A DNA stretch of 64,000 bases from Apostichopus japonicus (GCF_037975245.1 NC_092579.1:9169001-9233000), one strand, 5' to 3'; counted from the stretch's first letter, positions 13,690 to 25,538 are shown. Notes: generated by a model not told the origin, from the letters alone. Made by a program: numbers and translations.

Positions 13690-14646
13690 CTACGCTTCCG
13701 TAATTTTCGGATCACAGATATGACCATTCCAGTGTAGGGTGCAACCTGCGCCGTATGTACCAGCGTCACATTCTGATAATGAGAACAGAAGGTTCCAGAT
13801 CACAAATTGGATTGAAAAATAGATTTAAGATGTATGTTTGGAAAAATTAGTTGATACCAATGTCATTACTCTCCTTAAGGGTATTCTTGAACAATGACTA
13901 AAATAAAATCAATAAAACAAGCCAATAGAAATGACAAGAACGTATTATAAAAACGTTCATTTCTAGATGGACATGTAGTTGACATTAAGAGTACGAAATC
14001 TTGACCATACACTCTTAGTCTTAATCGAAAATAACCCATTTTTTATATCTAGTAATAGTAATCACACATTGATTGTGAAACTCACTATTGCTACAATCCA
14101 AGCCGCGGAAGCCAGGTCCACAGATACAGACAAACTGTCCAGCTAAACAGAAAAGAAACCCACGGCAATTGCGTGCACCGAAGTCATTTGAACATCTGGA
14201 AACGTCGTAATTAGCTGTTGACAAAATTGTATGAAAGAGTCATCAAATAAGAGAAAATTATCAAACTATATGTGCACTTAGTTTGAAAACAATGTTTATA
14301 AACCTATTCTTTTGCACTTCTACTTTCACGAATGTTGCCTTTTCATTAATTGTGCATTTAAGCTGAAATTTAAAGAACATAAATGTTAAGAAGGCATAAA
14401 CAAGTATCTATGCCTATTGCAAATAACAGACTATATTTAATTTTGCAAGAACTGCTCTTCATTTCAATTTAAAATTGATTTTTTTTTCCAGCGTTTGCCA
14501 AGCATTCTACTCACTTTCTTCGCATGCGTTACCAGTGAATCCAGGAGGACAGGTACACTCTCCAGTAGTTTCCTCACAGAGGTCTCCATTTTGACAATTT
14601 GGGCATATCTGATCACACTCGGTACCATATAGTATTGGTTCAAAAG
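13690..14646 (-). CDS. Tie-like EGF-domain exons (partial gene or decayed copy)
   Basis: Exon A (14646-14515, phase 1 to 1) encodes ECDQICPNCQNGDLCEETTG and then CTCPPGFTGNACEE, a full EGF-like module ending at GTGAGT. Exon B (14214-14086, phase 1 to 1) encodes RCSNDFGARNCRGFLFCL...FVCICGPGFRGLDCSN, the cysteine pattern seen in the Tie receptor EGF region, again with GTGAGT. Exon C (13772-13690) encodes KCDAGTYGAGCTLHWNGHIC followed by a TAG stop, so the chain ends without a transmembrane or kinase part here. Acceptors and phases agree across A-B-C. Known Tie-family proteins are receptor tyrosine kinases; this could be a short secreted form, a pseudogene, or a gene whose remaining exons I did not find. 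Upstream exons are unresolved (see 15200-15296). Confidence 0.6.
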
Positions 14647-14769
14647 CTTATGATGTAAAACGACGATAAGCAACGACTCAGCATGGATTATCAAGTGAAA
14701 AATACTGATAATGATAGATGATTCCAGTTTAACGGTCGAAAATCTTGCTCGAAACATCTGGAATATCGC

Positions 14770-15065
14770 CGATAAACTAGGATCATCAATGGAAAATCTG
14801 TATATAAACCTGGATTATCGGTTGATATTCGGTCAAGACTTTAGACCGTTCAAAACTGACTGGAAGTTCTAGTCGATAAACTCAGTGTATCGGCGATCAA
14901 CATAGTTTATCGGTAAAATTCTGTTCTTCCGGCGAAAAACAGATCTTTTTCGAAGAACACTCAAAACATAACTGTTTATCGGGCGAAAAGCGGAGTTTTG
15001 CGATAAACACAGTTTTTTTTTCGATAAACACAGTAGATCGAGCGTAAAACAGCGTATGTCCACGA
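14770..15065. repeat. Degenerate repeats around TTTATCG / CGATAAAC
   Basis: CGATAAAC or its complement GTTTATCG occurs roughly every 25-60 bp (for example GATAAACTCAGTG, ATAGTTTATCGG, CTGTTTATCGGG, GCGATAAACACAGT, TCGATAAACACAGT). It looks like an old, scrambled tandem array with both orientations present. It lies between the candidate exon at 15200 and Tie-like exon A. Confidence 0.6.
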
Positions 15066-15199
15066 TACTGAGTTGTTGCGTGTTATTACCATAGAAATTT
15101 ATTATCAATTTCTATGGGTATTACACATCCGGCGAGCCATAAACGTACGATACGTCTATCAAAGTGTGTCGGCATGAGAGGAGACAAAGCTGCACTTAC

Positions 15200-15296
15200 C
15201 CTTGACTGGTTCCGTTAAATTTACAGATCCCATAGACTGGATACAAGTTCTCGGTTACCTTTGATTTCAACAAGATTCTCCACAAATACAATCGAT
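15200..15296 (-). CDS. Possible internal exon upstream of the Tie-like EGF exons
   Basis: A 97-bp open segment sits between a plausible acceptor (AACGACTAAATCAG) and a GTAAGT donor. Read with phase 1 in and phase 2 out, it encodes RLYLWRILLKSKVTENLYPV and then YGICKFNGTSQG. The exit phase does not fit EGF exon A (phase 1 in), so at least one exon would be missing between them. The call is weak and rests only on openness and splice sites. Confidence 0.3.
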
Positions 15297-15949
15297 CTGA
15301 TTTAGTCGTTCAGTAATTGCTCAGTTGAAAAAAGATGGGACGCTTTCGCTAAACCGGTTTCATTGTGGTGAGATGGTAGGGATTGTTTTACTGACATACA
15401 GTATCTATAGCCTAGGCCTATGTTTCATAGAATCAAACCAATCTATTATTTGCATCATGTTCATAGCACTAAGAAAGTTACAGCTTTAAAATGTTAACTG
15501 ATCGCATATGTGGCCAGAGAGAGAGAGAGAGAGCAGTAGCCTAGAAGTAGAACTTAAAAGCATGTTGAACAGAACCCTTTATACGCAAATCTTATGAAGG
15601 TCCTGATGACAGGTGCTTGTGGGACCCCTTTACGAATATTAGCCCAGTATATTTACATAATAAGGCTACAGTGCTTTGCCACGAATACCGTAATACATAT
15701 CATGGATAGAAGAACTAGAATTGGCCCAGATGGGATTGAATATAAGTAGAGGAATTAATTAATTGAGTAAAAATTGCCATTTCATACAGTAGCTCTAAAG
15801 CCTACAGTAGGGGTATACACATAATTGCAAAACATCAAATTCTTTTCTTGGTCAATATCTCAGTGAAAGGGGATATGTACATTTCCAAAGCACCACCAAA
15901 ATAAAGATGTCCAAGATTCATCCACATGCAGTTATAGAAATAGAATATT

Positions 15950-16470
15950 TAAGTAAGTAAGTAAGTAAAACTTTATTTCATCCCAAAAGGGAAAATACAA
16001 GCTCGCATATGTACATATAAGACAAATACAAGATGATAAAGAGTAAAAAGATATAAGAATGACAAACATGAGAGTATCAGAGAAATAAAGTATAAAAGTT
16101 TAAAGGCGTGATGATAAAACAAATGTAACACCCGAATAGATATGTACAAATAAGACAAATACAAGATGATAAAGAGTAAAAAGACATAAGAATGGCAAAC
16201 ATAAGAGTATCAGAGAATTAAAGTATAAAAGTATAAAGGCGTGATAATATAACAAATGTAACACCCGTATGGATGGCAAGAACGGGAAGATAAAGCAGGC
16301 AACTAACGATTGAAACGAAAATAAAAGAGCTTAATGCACTGAGGGATAAAGGAAGATTTGTGTCGATTTGTTATTGCACTCGGAAGCCTCATCCGCCCAC
16401 TGCGAGATATTATTGCACTGTTGAGATTAAGAAACAATGGGTGATTCTCGTAGGCATAGACCGCAACTGT
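15950..16470 (-). mobile_element. 3' end of a minus-strand LINE, with an internal 133-bp tandem duplication
   Basis: On the minus strand, 16470-16303 encodes SRSGRMRLPSAITNRHKSSF and then IPQCIKLF. This resembles the last residues of ORF2 in CR1/L2-type LINEs (RxRxPxARTxRxxxSFxPxxIxLxN). Downstream, the 3' UTR holds two copies of a 133-bp unit (from 16009 and 16142, sharing AAGACAAATACAAGATGATA). It ends in a short (TTAC)-type tail at 15950-15968. The element is heavily 5' truncated. Confidence 0.7.
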
Positions 16471-16971
16471 TACAGACATTTTTAGGATGCATATATACTG
16501 TGTAAAATTACAACTGTTCACAGGCCTAACACAATTCAAAAATATTTCAATGGTCAAAATGTCAATTAAAGAAACCATCAAAATCTTTGTGATCAAATTG
16601 ATGTACCAATATTTCACTTCAAATTTAACCAGTGCTGATGATTCATCCCTCTCCACTCCCCCACCCTTCAAATGAAAAATAAATCCCCAATTTTTCAAAG
16701 CGATATACTGCACATCAAATGTGTACTTAAGTGCAATCAGCTTCCCTGTTTGTGATGAAGTATTGTGAGGGAATATTTCTGAATGGATATAAATGCAGTC
16801 ATTCATATTTTTCTTTGTTGACCATCCATCTATTGATTTTTGAAATTTAAAGCACTAAAAATGCTGTAGGCCATTTGCACACATAAGATCCTACATTATA
16901 GAGTTGACAACATCGAGTATATAAACTAATTTGTGATATATCTCACTTTCAGATAAATAAACCTGTTTGAT

Positions 16972-19900
16972 ATGGGTAAGAAGAAGACCAATCAGAGAGT
17001 TCATCAGAAGCAAACGTCCGGTGGAAATTCAGGAAAGGGCAAATCAACAAAACACAGCCGTGAGCATAAATTTGAGCGATTGAGCCAAGATCTGGGACAG
17101 TCTTTGCCAGGTACAATGCATGTACATGAGTTCAATTGTCACTCAGATATGTTTAAAAGGATATTCACATGGCCGAAGTTGATTGCTCTTAATAAAATAT
17201 GCTGGACATTTATTGCATCTTTACAGACCTGTCAACCCGGGAGACTCCCGGTTTTTACCCGAATCTCCCGGCCTCCCGGTTTCATATTCTATTCTCCTGG
17301 TTTATAATGTTTCACCACTTGTGAAATTTCTGAAAATAGCCAACAGTTAGTCCTATGCCTATCGTGTAAAAAGTGTAAACTAAAAGTAGATTGATTGTTT
17401 ACAAACACATTACGACTGACACAGTGCTGTGCGGGACTCTCAACCAATATCAGGCTGCTTTGTCAGTTCTCAGACTTCGCCCAATGTCGTTATTGTAGGC
17501 CTACGTTGGCCTTGTTAGAGTCCTGAATACAGTACAGTAGTACGGCGTGCACTGTGCATATGCCATGGTGCACAAGTTACTAAACACAAGTTGTCACTTG
17601 TTTGTATATGCGGCATACCGAATGTGTGTAGTTCGCATGTAGGCTACTTGTATACGATAAAACACCAGTTAAGTTCTATGCCGGCACACACTTTACCTGC
17701 GTCCTCTTCGTTGCTAGGTGAATATCACGTCTTAAACTACGATTTAAGAAACGGCTGTTTCAAACATCTCACTAATTCTTTCGGCGACTTTAATCCCTAT
17801 TCATTGAGCACAATAGCATAACCTGCGTATAAACTCGTACAGGGATTATACGAGGTGTCTACGCAGCAATTTGTTTGTCAACGGTTTTATACGCGATTGT
17901 ACTTGTTTATACGTCTTCATACGATCCTGTGCGCGTACACATGTCCAGTTATACATGAGCGGTACTATAGACTATTTATTTAGGAGTATTTATATAATTT
18001 CAGTTGAAAATTACCAACCTCCCTATTTTCCCCTTATTCTCCCGTTTTTTTGGCCCTGAAAAATGTTATTCTCCCTATTTTGGGGTCAAACAGGTTGACA
18101 GGTCTGTCTTTAGGTCCAAAAAACCACATCCTCATGTAGTATTTTGTATGGCTATGAAATGAATTTTTCAATTTTTGGTCATACTTTGTAAATAAATTTG
18201 ACAACAGTATGCACAGTGTACAGTACGTTGTCAGGGTGGCATTTCTGTTCAATTTTTTTTTCTTCTTTTTTGATTTTCTACAAGAAATTCTTGTTGAAAT
18301 TCTATATACAGAGAAGCATGACAGCTCTGCAGAAATTCTAATAAATCAAAAACAAGATAACTATAGGAAAGAAAAGCTTAAAATTGAAGAATATTAGCCT
18401 GTAATGACATCACAGACCAGATATAGTACTGTGGGCCACTGCTGGGAAAAAGCAAGGGTTTAGCCAGTCAAAATATATACCATTCCATCAACACACATGT
18501 ATCTTATATTAGGGACAAGCTGTTGAGATGGGGTGGTTTTCATAAAATAAAAAGATGGAATAAAAATTCCTCATCCATATAAGTGTCACATCTTCTGTCA
18601 CAGGAATATCTCTTGAAGTATTAAAGATGACACTTTCTTAGTTTATAGTACTGTAGGATGTATGATGAAGTATATTCTCCCAAAGTCATTATATACTTGG
18701 AAGACCGTGCAACACCTCCAATTAGGGTCAATAATATCATCTTGTATGATTTTAACCTGTCATCTCATATTCAGTCTGGTATTGTTCTCTATGGACTCAC
18801 TGTTACTATGCACCTCAGGTACTCTTTGATGCTTTTTTATTTTCAGGTTTTATTGATAGTCTGTCGGTAAATACCACAAACAAGTGTTTTTTTCTTAAGC
18901 TGACGAAAAGAAGGAAAAAAAAGAAGACAGTTCTGCATTCCTAAGAAACTTCAGTTAGACACAACTTAGACATAATAGGTTAAAAAAGATTGTTGTTCAT
19001 TTTCTTCCATCTGTGAAAATTTGGGGCGAGAAACGGTGTAGTCATTTTTCTGGGATGCCAATTTTACTTTTGATTATAGACATGGAAGTTCAAGACTTCA
19101 GTTTTGTCAATTAACAGTTTTGTCAACTCTCAAATAAATATGTAATTACTTTGAAATTTGATTTACTTTTCCTCTATCGAATTTCCTCCCACAACATCTA
19201 CACAGTACAGTAATTAACAGTGATGAACTTCAAGAAATTTTGAAATAATTTACCATCAAAGAGCTCTGGTTGCATCTCGTCTTACATACGGTTGTAGCAC
19301 CTGGACCATAAAAGCGGCTGACATGAATCGCCTTGACGCTTTAGGTAGAGAAATTTGGCGACGTTTGCTTGGTCTCACATGGAAGGACCATGTGTCGAAT
19401 GAGGAACTAAACACTAAGATTGCGGGCCGATGGCTATTCTCGTCTGAAACTGTTCTTCAACATAACGCAAAATGGTTCGGACATGCTGTACGTTGTGGAG
19501 GCCTTACATGTGCTGTACTCTGTGGGCTACCCTGCGGTTACAAACGTAAGCCAGGCCGACCGCATCTACGATGGATTGACAATCTAACCAAATGGTCCGG
19601 CCGTTCTGCAGCCCAGCTACTCGAAGATGGCAGGCACCGGATTAACATTATAAATGGTTACAAACCTAAGAATGTTTATAATCTTCGGGGAGGTCAACGG
19701 GCCAATTTGGCTTATGACTATTGATTGTTGAAAGAGCTTCAAATTGATTTGACACAAGTCATGCAGTTAAAGCCACTTCCATGACCCTTGTCTCTTTCAT
19801 TTTGGTCTTCCCTAATTGCTAAGTCCGAAAAGGTAGGATAAGTCTTAGCTGTTGATTAAAGTGGCCACAGTTGTCAGAAAATTTTGGGGAAATTGAAAAC

Positions 19901-22900
19901 AATTGGTAAAATTACTTATCTCTCTCTCTTTCAGGGAAGTGTAATTCTCTATCAAGAAGTGAAGAATCATCAGATGACCCATGGAAGCTACCGTATCCGT
20001 TAGCTATGTGGGATCTACAGCACTGTGATCCAAAGAGATGCACTGGAAGGAAATTATGCAGGAAGGGTTTAGTGAAAATATTAAAGCTCTCCCAGAGAAA
20101 TAATGGTATCATCCTCTCACCAATTGGTACAAAATGTGTATCACCAGAGGACAGGTAAGCCATTTGTTGTTGTTGTTTTAATTAGTGGTTTGTACTACTA
20201 ATTAACAGCTGACAAAATGTATGGGCTACAAGCCAGTTGATTAATTTAGGAGTATGTCTTAGTACAATCATATCTTTGAGTAAATTTTATGGTAGGGTTT
20301 GAAAATCTTGTCGACCAGTGCTGCTGTAAACGAAAGCTAGCATTGTTGGAGCAAGCAATCAAAAAGTATTGATAAGAAGGTTATGTTTGAATGAGAAGTA
20401 AATCATAAAAGTGAGCTTGAAGCACAGCTCAAGGTCAAATGGTATCTTTACTGTACAGTAAGGTATCATGTTAAACAGAAAAAGCAGCAGCACCTGTAAA
20501 ATCCCTTGTAGCAATGTGACAAAACAATATCAAACAATGGCTAGTGTATCTTGCATGGAATTCAGAGGACAAAAGATTATACAGTAGGCTGCCTGGCTGC
20601 AGATATGTTTGTTGCAACCCCCTATAGCACCTTACTTTAGATATGGTGCATATAAAAATGAATCCCAGTTTATGTGACTTTGTTAGATTATGGGTCCACA
20701 TATCAAGATGATGATGGTGATGTATTCTCTATTTCAGGCCCATTGTTGAAGCATCGGGCATAACGGTCATAGATTGCTCTTGGGCTAAGCTGGAGAGCAC
20801 TCCATTTACGAAGATGCGAGGGCCACATCCAAGACTGCTGCCATATCTTGTCGCAGCAAATCCCGTCAATTATGGAAAACCATGTAAGCTTTCCTGCGTG
20901 GAAGCTTTTGCTGCTACTTGTTACATTGTCGGTAGGTAAATGTTATTGTAAATTTCGCTGAAACCATTTTTACTTGAGTAACATTATTTACTGTTTAACT
21001 ACAGGTATACAGTGTTTCCAAAGGTATGCGGCAAATATGAGGCTGAGAAGTTGTTGGTGGTCTGTGTGAATCTGTAATTACAAGGATTCATTCTACCAGT
21101 CCCAACAGTTTGAAGTTTTCTTCTTTTCTATTGGACATTTTGGCCTACAGACATGTTTGGAGTAGATCTAATGTAAGAGAATGAAATGGAAAAGAGTCAC
21201 TCCAGTTAGAGCTAAACCCATAGTCTTTGAAATGCCTCCTTCCAAAGGAATACAGTAGGATGGAGATGCTTCAATAATTGACGGTTAGCCGTATTTTGAA
21301 GAAAATTAGGAATAATTAATGCAACTGGTACACACAGACGACATTCTAGGTCTGGAACGCATGAAAGGGGGTGCGAGTCATTTGCCAAAGTCATTTGAGC
21401 TCCAACCTAGCAGATGTTCTGGTTTCATAACTAAAACCTACTTCTTCTTTCTTTCTTTTTTCATGTTTGTTTTTTTCATGTTTTTTTTATTTTTATTTTG
21501 CTTTATATGAAAATAAAGGAATATTCCACATTTCTGCCTTACAGTAGACGGTTTGCAACTATGCAAACTGTTAATATAAAGAATGGTTCATTGTCTTAAA
21601 CGCATGAAGAATGACAAAGAAAAAGAATTTAAGTGACGTCACGCTTCCTTTTGTTTCTCAGGATTAAAAGATGACGGCCTAACGCTCCTTACAAGGTTCA
21701 AATGGGGACATGTCTTTTTCGAACTCAACAAAGAACTTTTAGATCTTTATGCCTCCTGTTCCACAAGTGAGGACGTAGTTGAGGCACAAGAAAAATGGTT
21801 GAACCAACCAGATAAGCCAAAACACGAAAAGGACTTACTTGGTAAGGGAATAATTGATATTGAAAATTTCTATCTCGTTAGCAAGTTTCGTTATCCAGGT
21901 AAATTCCAGGAGTAGGTAGTGTTGAAAATTAATTTTGAAAAACTAGAAGGCCTGAATAAAGTATAGTTCGACTCCATCCCTAATCATCATGTAGACAAAA
22001 TGTCAATTGGCCAAATGTTCGGCTTTGGAATTCACTCAACCAAAACAGCTTGGTTTTGTACCACATTCAGAATTGACCAGGTTTTCTGTGCATTGGTTGG
22101 GGTGCTGAGGATTCCAGAGGTGGAGGGGCCCAAGTTCAAAATGTTCCCGACTGATGTAGAACCTTTATGGAAGGACCAGAGGCTAAACAAGGAGTTAATA
22201 AAGAGGGCGTGAATAAAGAGGGGTGAATAAAGAGGGGGTGAATAAAGAGGGGTTGCAGCCATGGGTAATTGAAGCCTACCCCGCCAAAAAAATATGATAA
22301 CAAATTTTAATAATTTAGACATCAAATAGTACATGGTGAGGCATATTTAGACTATTAATTATGTATATACATCCAATGCTAGGTTGTGCTAATAAATTTT
22401 TCTAAGGATGTTAAAAGGGGGAGGTAGCCCCTGAAGTAGTAATCTTATTCTTCCCCAGTTGAATGCAAAAAATCCCCCTACTGAACCATTTCCCGCTAAC
22501 CAACAATGGGAACATGCCCTTTGCCTTCCCCCTCCCCACCCCCTCCCTCCTTAGGCGGTGCCACTGCTTCTGTGGTGTATATACATACTGGGAATAATAT
22601 TTTGTGTAGCAGTTTTGAAGGTTCTTAGTTTTGTCTCTTATAAAATAGTAACGTTCATGTGTTCATGTGTAAAAATGTGCAAAGCACCTTTGCATAACAA
22701 TTTGACAATTTATCATAGCATTTTACTGCCATACTGGATGAGTTATTCTCTGAAATGTAGAAACTTTGAAGTCATTTTAATGAAAGGATAAGTTTTTTTG
22801 AAGGTTGGTAGATTTAACCAGCAAATTTCTGTCACAAATTACCGTAATTACGACATTGTGATTTAGGTCAGATTGAATTGATTTTTTTCCCTACAGACAT

Positions 22901-23201
22901 TGACTCAGATGACGAGCTAGAGGGAGTATGTAACCCTAACAGACAACCATCGTATGATATACCTAGCTCAGAGGACTCTTCATCAGAAACTGAGGAGGAG
23001 GAGGAGGAGGAGGAGGAGGAGGAGGAGGAGGAGGAGGAGGAGGAGGATGCAGCTACCGGTGGTGCTGAAGGCAGTGATGTTTCCGATGGATTTGAAGATG
23101 GCGAGAGTGAAGCACCATCAAGAGAAAGTGGTCGTGTTGATAATGCTGACTCTGAGGAAAACAAAGACGTGGTTGGGACAAGTCACATTGCAGACACCTG
23201 A
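16972..23201 (+). CDS. TSR3: 18S rRNA aminocarboxypropyltransferase TSR3
   Basis: Five coding exons: 16972-17110, 19935-20154, 20738-20931, 21662-21841, 22897-23201, all GT-AG with agreeing phases (1, 2, 1, 1), giving 345 aa (human is ~312). TSR3 transfers the 3-amino-3-carboxypropyl group of S-adenosylmethionine onto N1-methylpseudouridine of 18S rRNA, a late cytoplasmic step of small-subunit maturation. Exon 1 is a basic N-terminus ([14 protein letters not shown]). Family signatures include [77 protein letters not shown] and [14 protein letters not shown], ending near residue 240. The last ~100 residues form an acidic tail with a pure Glu run. An acceptor 20 bp before the ATG suggests an upstream non-coding exon. 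Intron 1 carries a TIR element and a LINE fragment. ERCC1 lies convergent downstream. Confidence 0.97.
17224..18106. mobile_element. 883-bp non-autonomous DNA transposon with 14-bp TIRs and a TCTTTA target duplication
   Basis: The left end CAGACCTGTCAACC is the exact complement of the right end GGTTGACAGGTCTG. Both are flanked by TCTTTA (17218-17223 and 18107-18112), a 6-bp direct repeat consistent with a target-site duplication. The left end also holds several CTCCCGG motifs and the right end several CTCCC motifs in the same orientation. No transposase reading frame is present. It lies in TSR3 intron 1. The superfamily is uncertain: CAG...CTG termini with a 6-bp duplication do not clearly fit the common classes. 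Confidence 0.85.
19258..19724 (+). mobile_element. LINE ORF2 C-terminal fragment in TSR3 intron 1
   Basis: Encodes [20 protein letters not shown], then [17 protein letters not shown], then WFGHAVRC and [14 protein letters not shown]. This is the region after the RT core seen in many endonuclease/RT LINE ORFs (YGxExWxLxxxxxxxLxxFxxxxxRRLLxIxWxDxxxN). The frame is open for ~150 codons to a TGA at 19722. No 5' RT domain precedes it, so it is a truncated insertion. Confidence 0.8.
22990..23046 (+). repeat. (GAG)n coding microsatellite: poly-Glu in TSR3
   Basis: An uninterrupted GAG/GGA run inside the last TSR3 exon, in frame as ~18 consecutive Glu, followed by Asp-Ala-Ala. Length variation would only change the acidic tail. 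The antisense reading (poly-Ser) and the other frame (poly-Arg) are shadows. Confidence 0.95.
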
Positions 23202-23511
23202 GTGCTGCTAGCGAGTAACATGTTGTCATGACGACAAATGCTACTTCTATAGAGATGATGACATCGATCAAGAAAGGATGCCGTGATGGACAAGAAGTAG
23301 AATGGTAGTGCTATCAGAAGAGACTACCATCATATTGGGAGGAGGTGGTAGGAAATGCATCCAGGAGTCGTCCCTTCGCCAACCTGGAATGGTCTTCCCA
23401 AGTCAGAAGATGAGACCTATTGGATTGACCCGCTGCACAAAGATTGTCTTCATTCCGTTGTCTTGGCGTAAAACATGTAGCTGCTCCTCAGCTTTGTAAA
23501 GTATTACTGCC

Positions 23512-23517
23512 ATTAAA
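23512..23517 (+). terminator. Candidate poly(A) signal of TSR3 (ATTAAA)
   Basis: ATTAAA about 310 bp after the TSR3 stop codon, in an otherwise non-coding stretch. No transcript evidence is available. Confidence 0.3.
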
Positions 23518-23626
23518 ATACAATTCTACCATTAAGCACATAAGATAGGGAGAAGCTGCTATTTAGGAAACAGGCTTAGGTAGTAGTGATCATTATTTTG
23601 ATCAAAGAGCAAGAACATAAAGTTAG

Positions 23627-23860
23627 CAGTGTTAGCTCAGTGGTTAACGCCGGTGCCTTTCAATTGTAAGGTCGAGTTCGAGTCACTCCAAGATTAATGT
23701 ATGTCGTCCAGTTACAGAGTTGTTGACAATTCATAATCATGGACATTAAAATATGAATCTAAGAGACTGACTTCGGTCAGCTTGCAGCTTTGATAAGCCA
23801 ATGATGGCTTCTTTGCGAGTTCCTGCTTGCATGAGGATCTAAAAAACATACATAAATGGG
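23627..23860 (+). mobile_element. tRNA-derived SINE
   Basis: The A-box-like TTAGCTCAGTGGTTAACG and B-box-like GAGTTCGAGTC have about the spacing found in tRNA genes. They are followed by ~150 bp of non-tRNA sequence including GACTTCGGTCAGCTTGCAGC and a terminal AAAAAACATACATAAA. The acceptor stem is not paired, so it is not a functional tRNA. Confidence 0.55.
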
Positions 23861-23987
23861 CTTTCTGGATGGTTGTTCAGACAGGTATAATTACTATAAC
23901 TGTGAAGGTTTATCATTCTTTAAGTTTAAAGTTGAAAGCATCAATACCCCTGAAATATATATTAGAGCCATGATGAGTTTGGTTTGA

Positions 23988-24046
23988 GGAGGAGGAGGAT
24001 GAGGAGATCTGTGAGGAGGAGGAGGAGGAGGAGACTGAGGAGAAAA
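23988..24046 (+). repeat. Second (GGA)n tract, downstream of TSR3
   Basis: GAGGAGGAGGAGGATGAGGA, then ATCTGTGAGGAGGAGG and further GAG units ending GAGACTGAGGAG. It resembles the TSR3 poly-Glu coding tract ~1 kb upstream, but no splice signal or reading frame ties it to the gene. Confidence 0.7.
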
Positions 24047-24208
24047 TGGATTTCAAAAAGCGGAGTCTTCAGCATAGCCCGTTTCCCATAATCAAAGTAC
24101 GGCTCATTGTAAAGGAGTTACTTAACTGTTCCATTCAATACATAAACTTTTTGTCTCACAAATTTAATGTAAAGTGATATGTATCTTTTGAACACCTTTG
24201 AAGATTTA

Positions 24209-24569
24209 AAGGCATTGAAGACTCGCCCCAAACAGCATGCTGCGCTCTGAAGAAGTTAATTTTCCGTTGCTTGCAAGTGAAGTTTTCTCTTGTCGCTACA
24301 AAATGCAGACAGTAATGAAACGTGATATCTTGTTATCTTTAGCTGGACCTGAGATGTCCATCTCTGTATCGTTTGTACACTGTGTTGTGGGTATTGACCA
24401 TAGCTGTATGTATTGACTGTACACTAGTGTCTAATTACCGACTGTAGCAAGCTGTGTGTGTATTTTCTGGGATCGATGGTGGTGTCTCACAAATCTGCTA
24501 CACCTCATTGGAAACTAGGTCAGATTACCGGCATTAGTCATTTCTTTTTGCGCGAGTCTTCACACCCTT
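24209..24569. mobile_element. MITE copy 1 (TA target duplication, ~360 bp)
   Basis: TIRs AAGGCATTGAAGACTCGC and (complement of the right end) AAGGGTGTGAAGACTCGC, flanked by TA on both sides. The interior contains GGACCTGAGATGTCCA and TTTTCTGGGATCGATGGTG, shared with copies at 41460 and 53954. No ORF of note. The termini and TA flanks suggest a Tc1/mariner-like origin. Confidence 0.88.
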
Positions 24570-25237
24570 TAAATGCCTCACGTTATCGTTCCTGGTGCAA
24601 TTTATATTTACATTATGTTTCTAGGTACCTGCTATGTAAATCTTTTGTTTGGGTGGGGGTTTGGGGGGGAGGTTTGGGTAGGGCAGAAAAAGTTAACAAG
24701 GGTAACATATTGTCAGCAGACAGTTCAAGAATTGACAAATGATCTCAAGTTAGGAACATACAGAAACAGAGAACAAAACGTTGAAATTTCATTTTTTATT
24801 GTAAGATCGCTTTCCGTACAACTTTCACAAATGAATAAAAAGCTAGCAAACTTGATTATTCTCTATGAGTTTCTTTGGGGATTAATTTTTACAATTATCT
24901 GAATCATAAATTCTATATTGCACGCCAGATAATACTGCAAGCACCAAGTATATCATCTTGGTAAACCCGCATTACTGAGTAAGCTCTTGCAATCCTCCCA
25001 TCTGTGAATGAAATTAACATTAAAGATGAACCATTGTTGGTGCTAAACCTGCAATGGATTCTGACAGCTTCTATGCTGACAATTCATCCTTCGTCCTCAC
25101 GAGCAAGAACTGAAAGTGAGTTGGCTCTTAATTATGCCACAGAGGATGTCTTGTGCATGATTGCATCTTATAGGTCTTCCCACATCCGCTACCTATGGAC
25201 GATTTAAGGCAGAATTTTAGTCTTGGCATGTCACAGC

Positions 25238-25538
25238 CAGGCGCGTAGCCAAGAATTTGCCAATGGAGGGGCGAACCTGTAGGCAAACTATCAGAGCCGT
25301 AGATTCTGCATTGAAAACTTGCTAAGCGTAGCGCCACCATGAGTTGGTGCTACGCGTTCCCCCCAAAAATGGACTGAAAAAGCTTCCCAGATCGCTGGAA
25401 ATGGCACTTCCCAGGCCTTGTAAGGTGCATCTAAGCTTGAAATTACTAGCGATATCAAAAAAACATACAAAAAAAATATGCTCAAGTGGGACGGTCACCC
25501 CCTCGCCCACCCCCCCCATCCCCTTGGCTATGTGCCTG
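25238..25538. mobile_element. hAT-like non-autonomous element, 301 bp
   Basis: Left end CAGGCGCGTAGCC, and complement of right end CAGGCACATAGCC (11 of 13 identical). Flanking 8-bp repeats are GTCACAGC and ACCACAGC (6 of 8 identical). 8-bp duplications and CAGG-type ends are typical of the hAT superfamily. No transposase is encoded. Confidence 0.85.

Noticed and set aside
16303-16806. 167-codon minus-strand protein as a host gene
   Set aside because: Its C-terminal part matches the end of a LINE ORF2; the N-terminal part has no similarity and is chance read-through.
22868-23164. Poly-Ser protein (minus) and poly-Arg protein (plus, other frame)
   Set aside because: Shadows of the poly-Glu tract in the last TSR3 exon.
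25004-25207. 67-codon plus-strand frame (MNEINIKDEPLLVLN...)
   Set aside because: No family resemblance, no splice context, and it lies in transposon-rich spacer between convergent genes.
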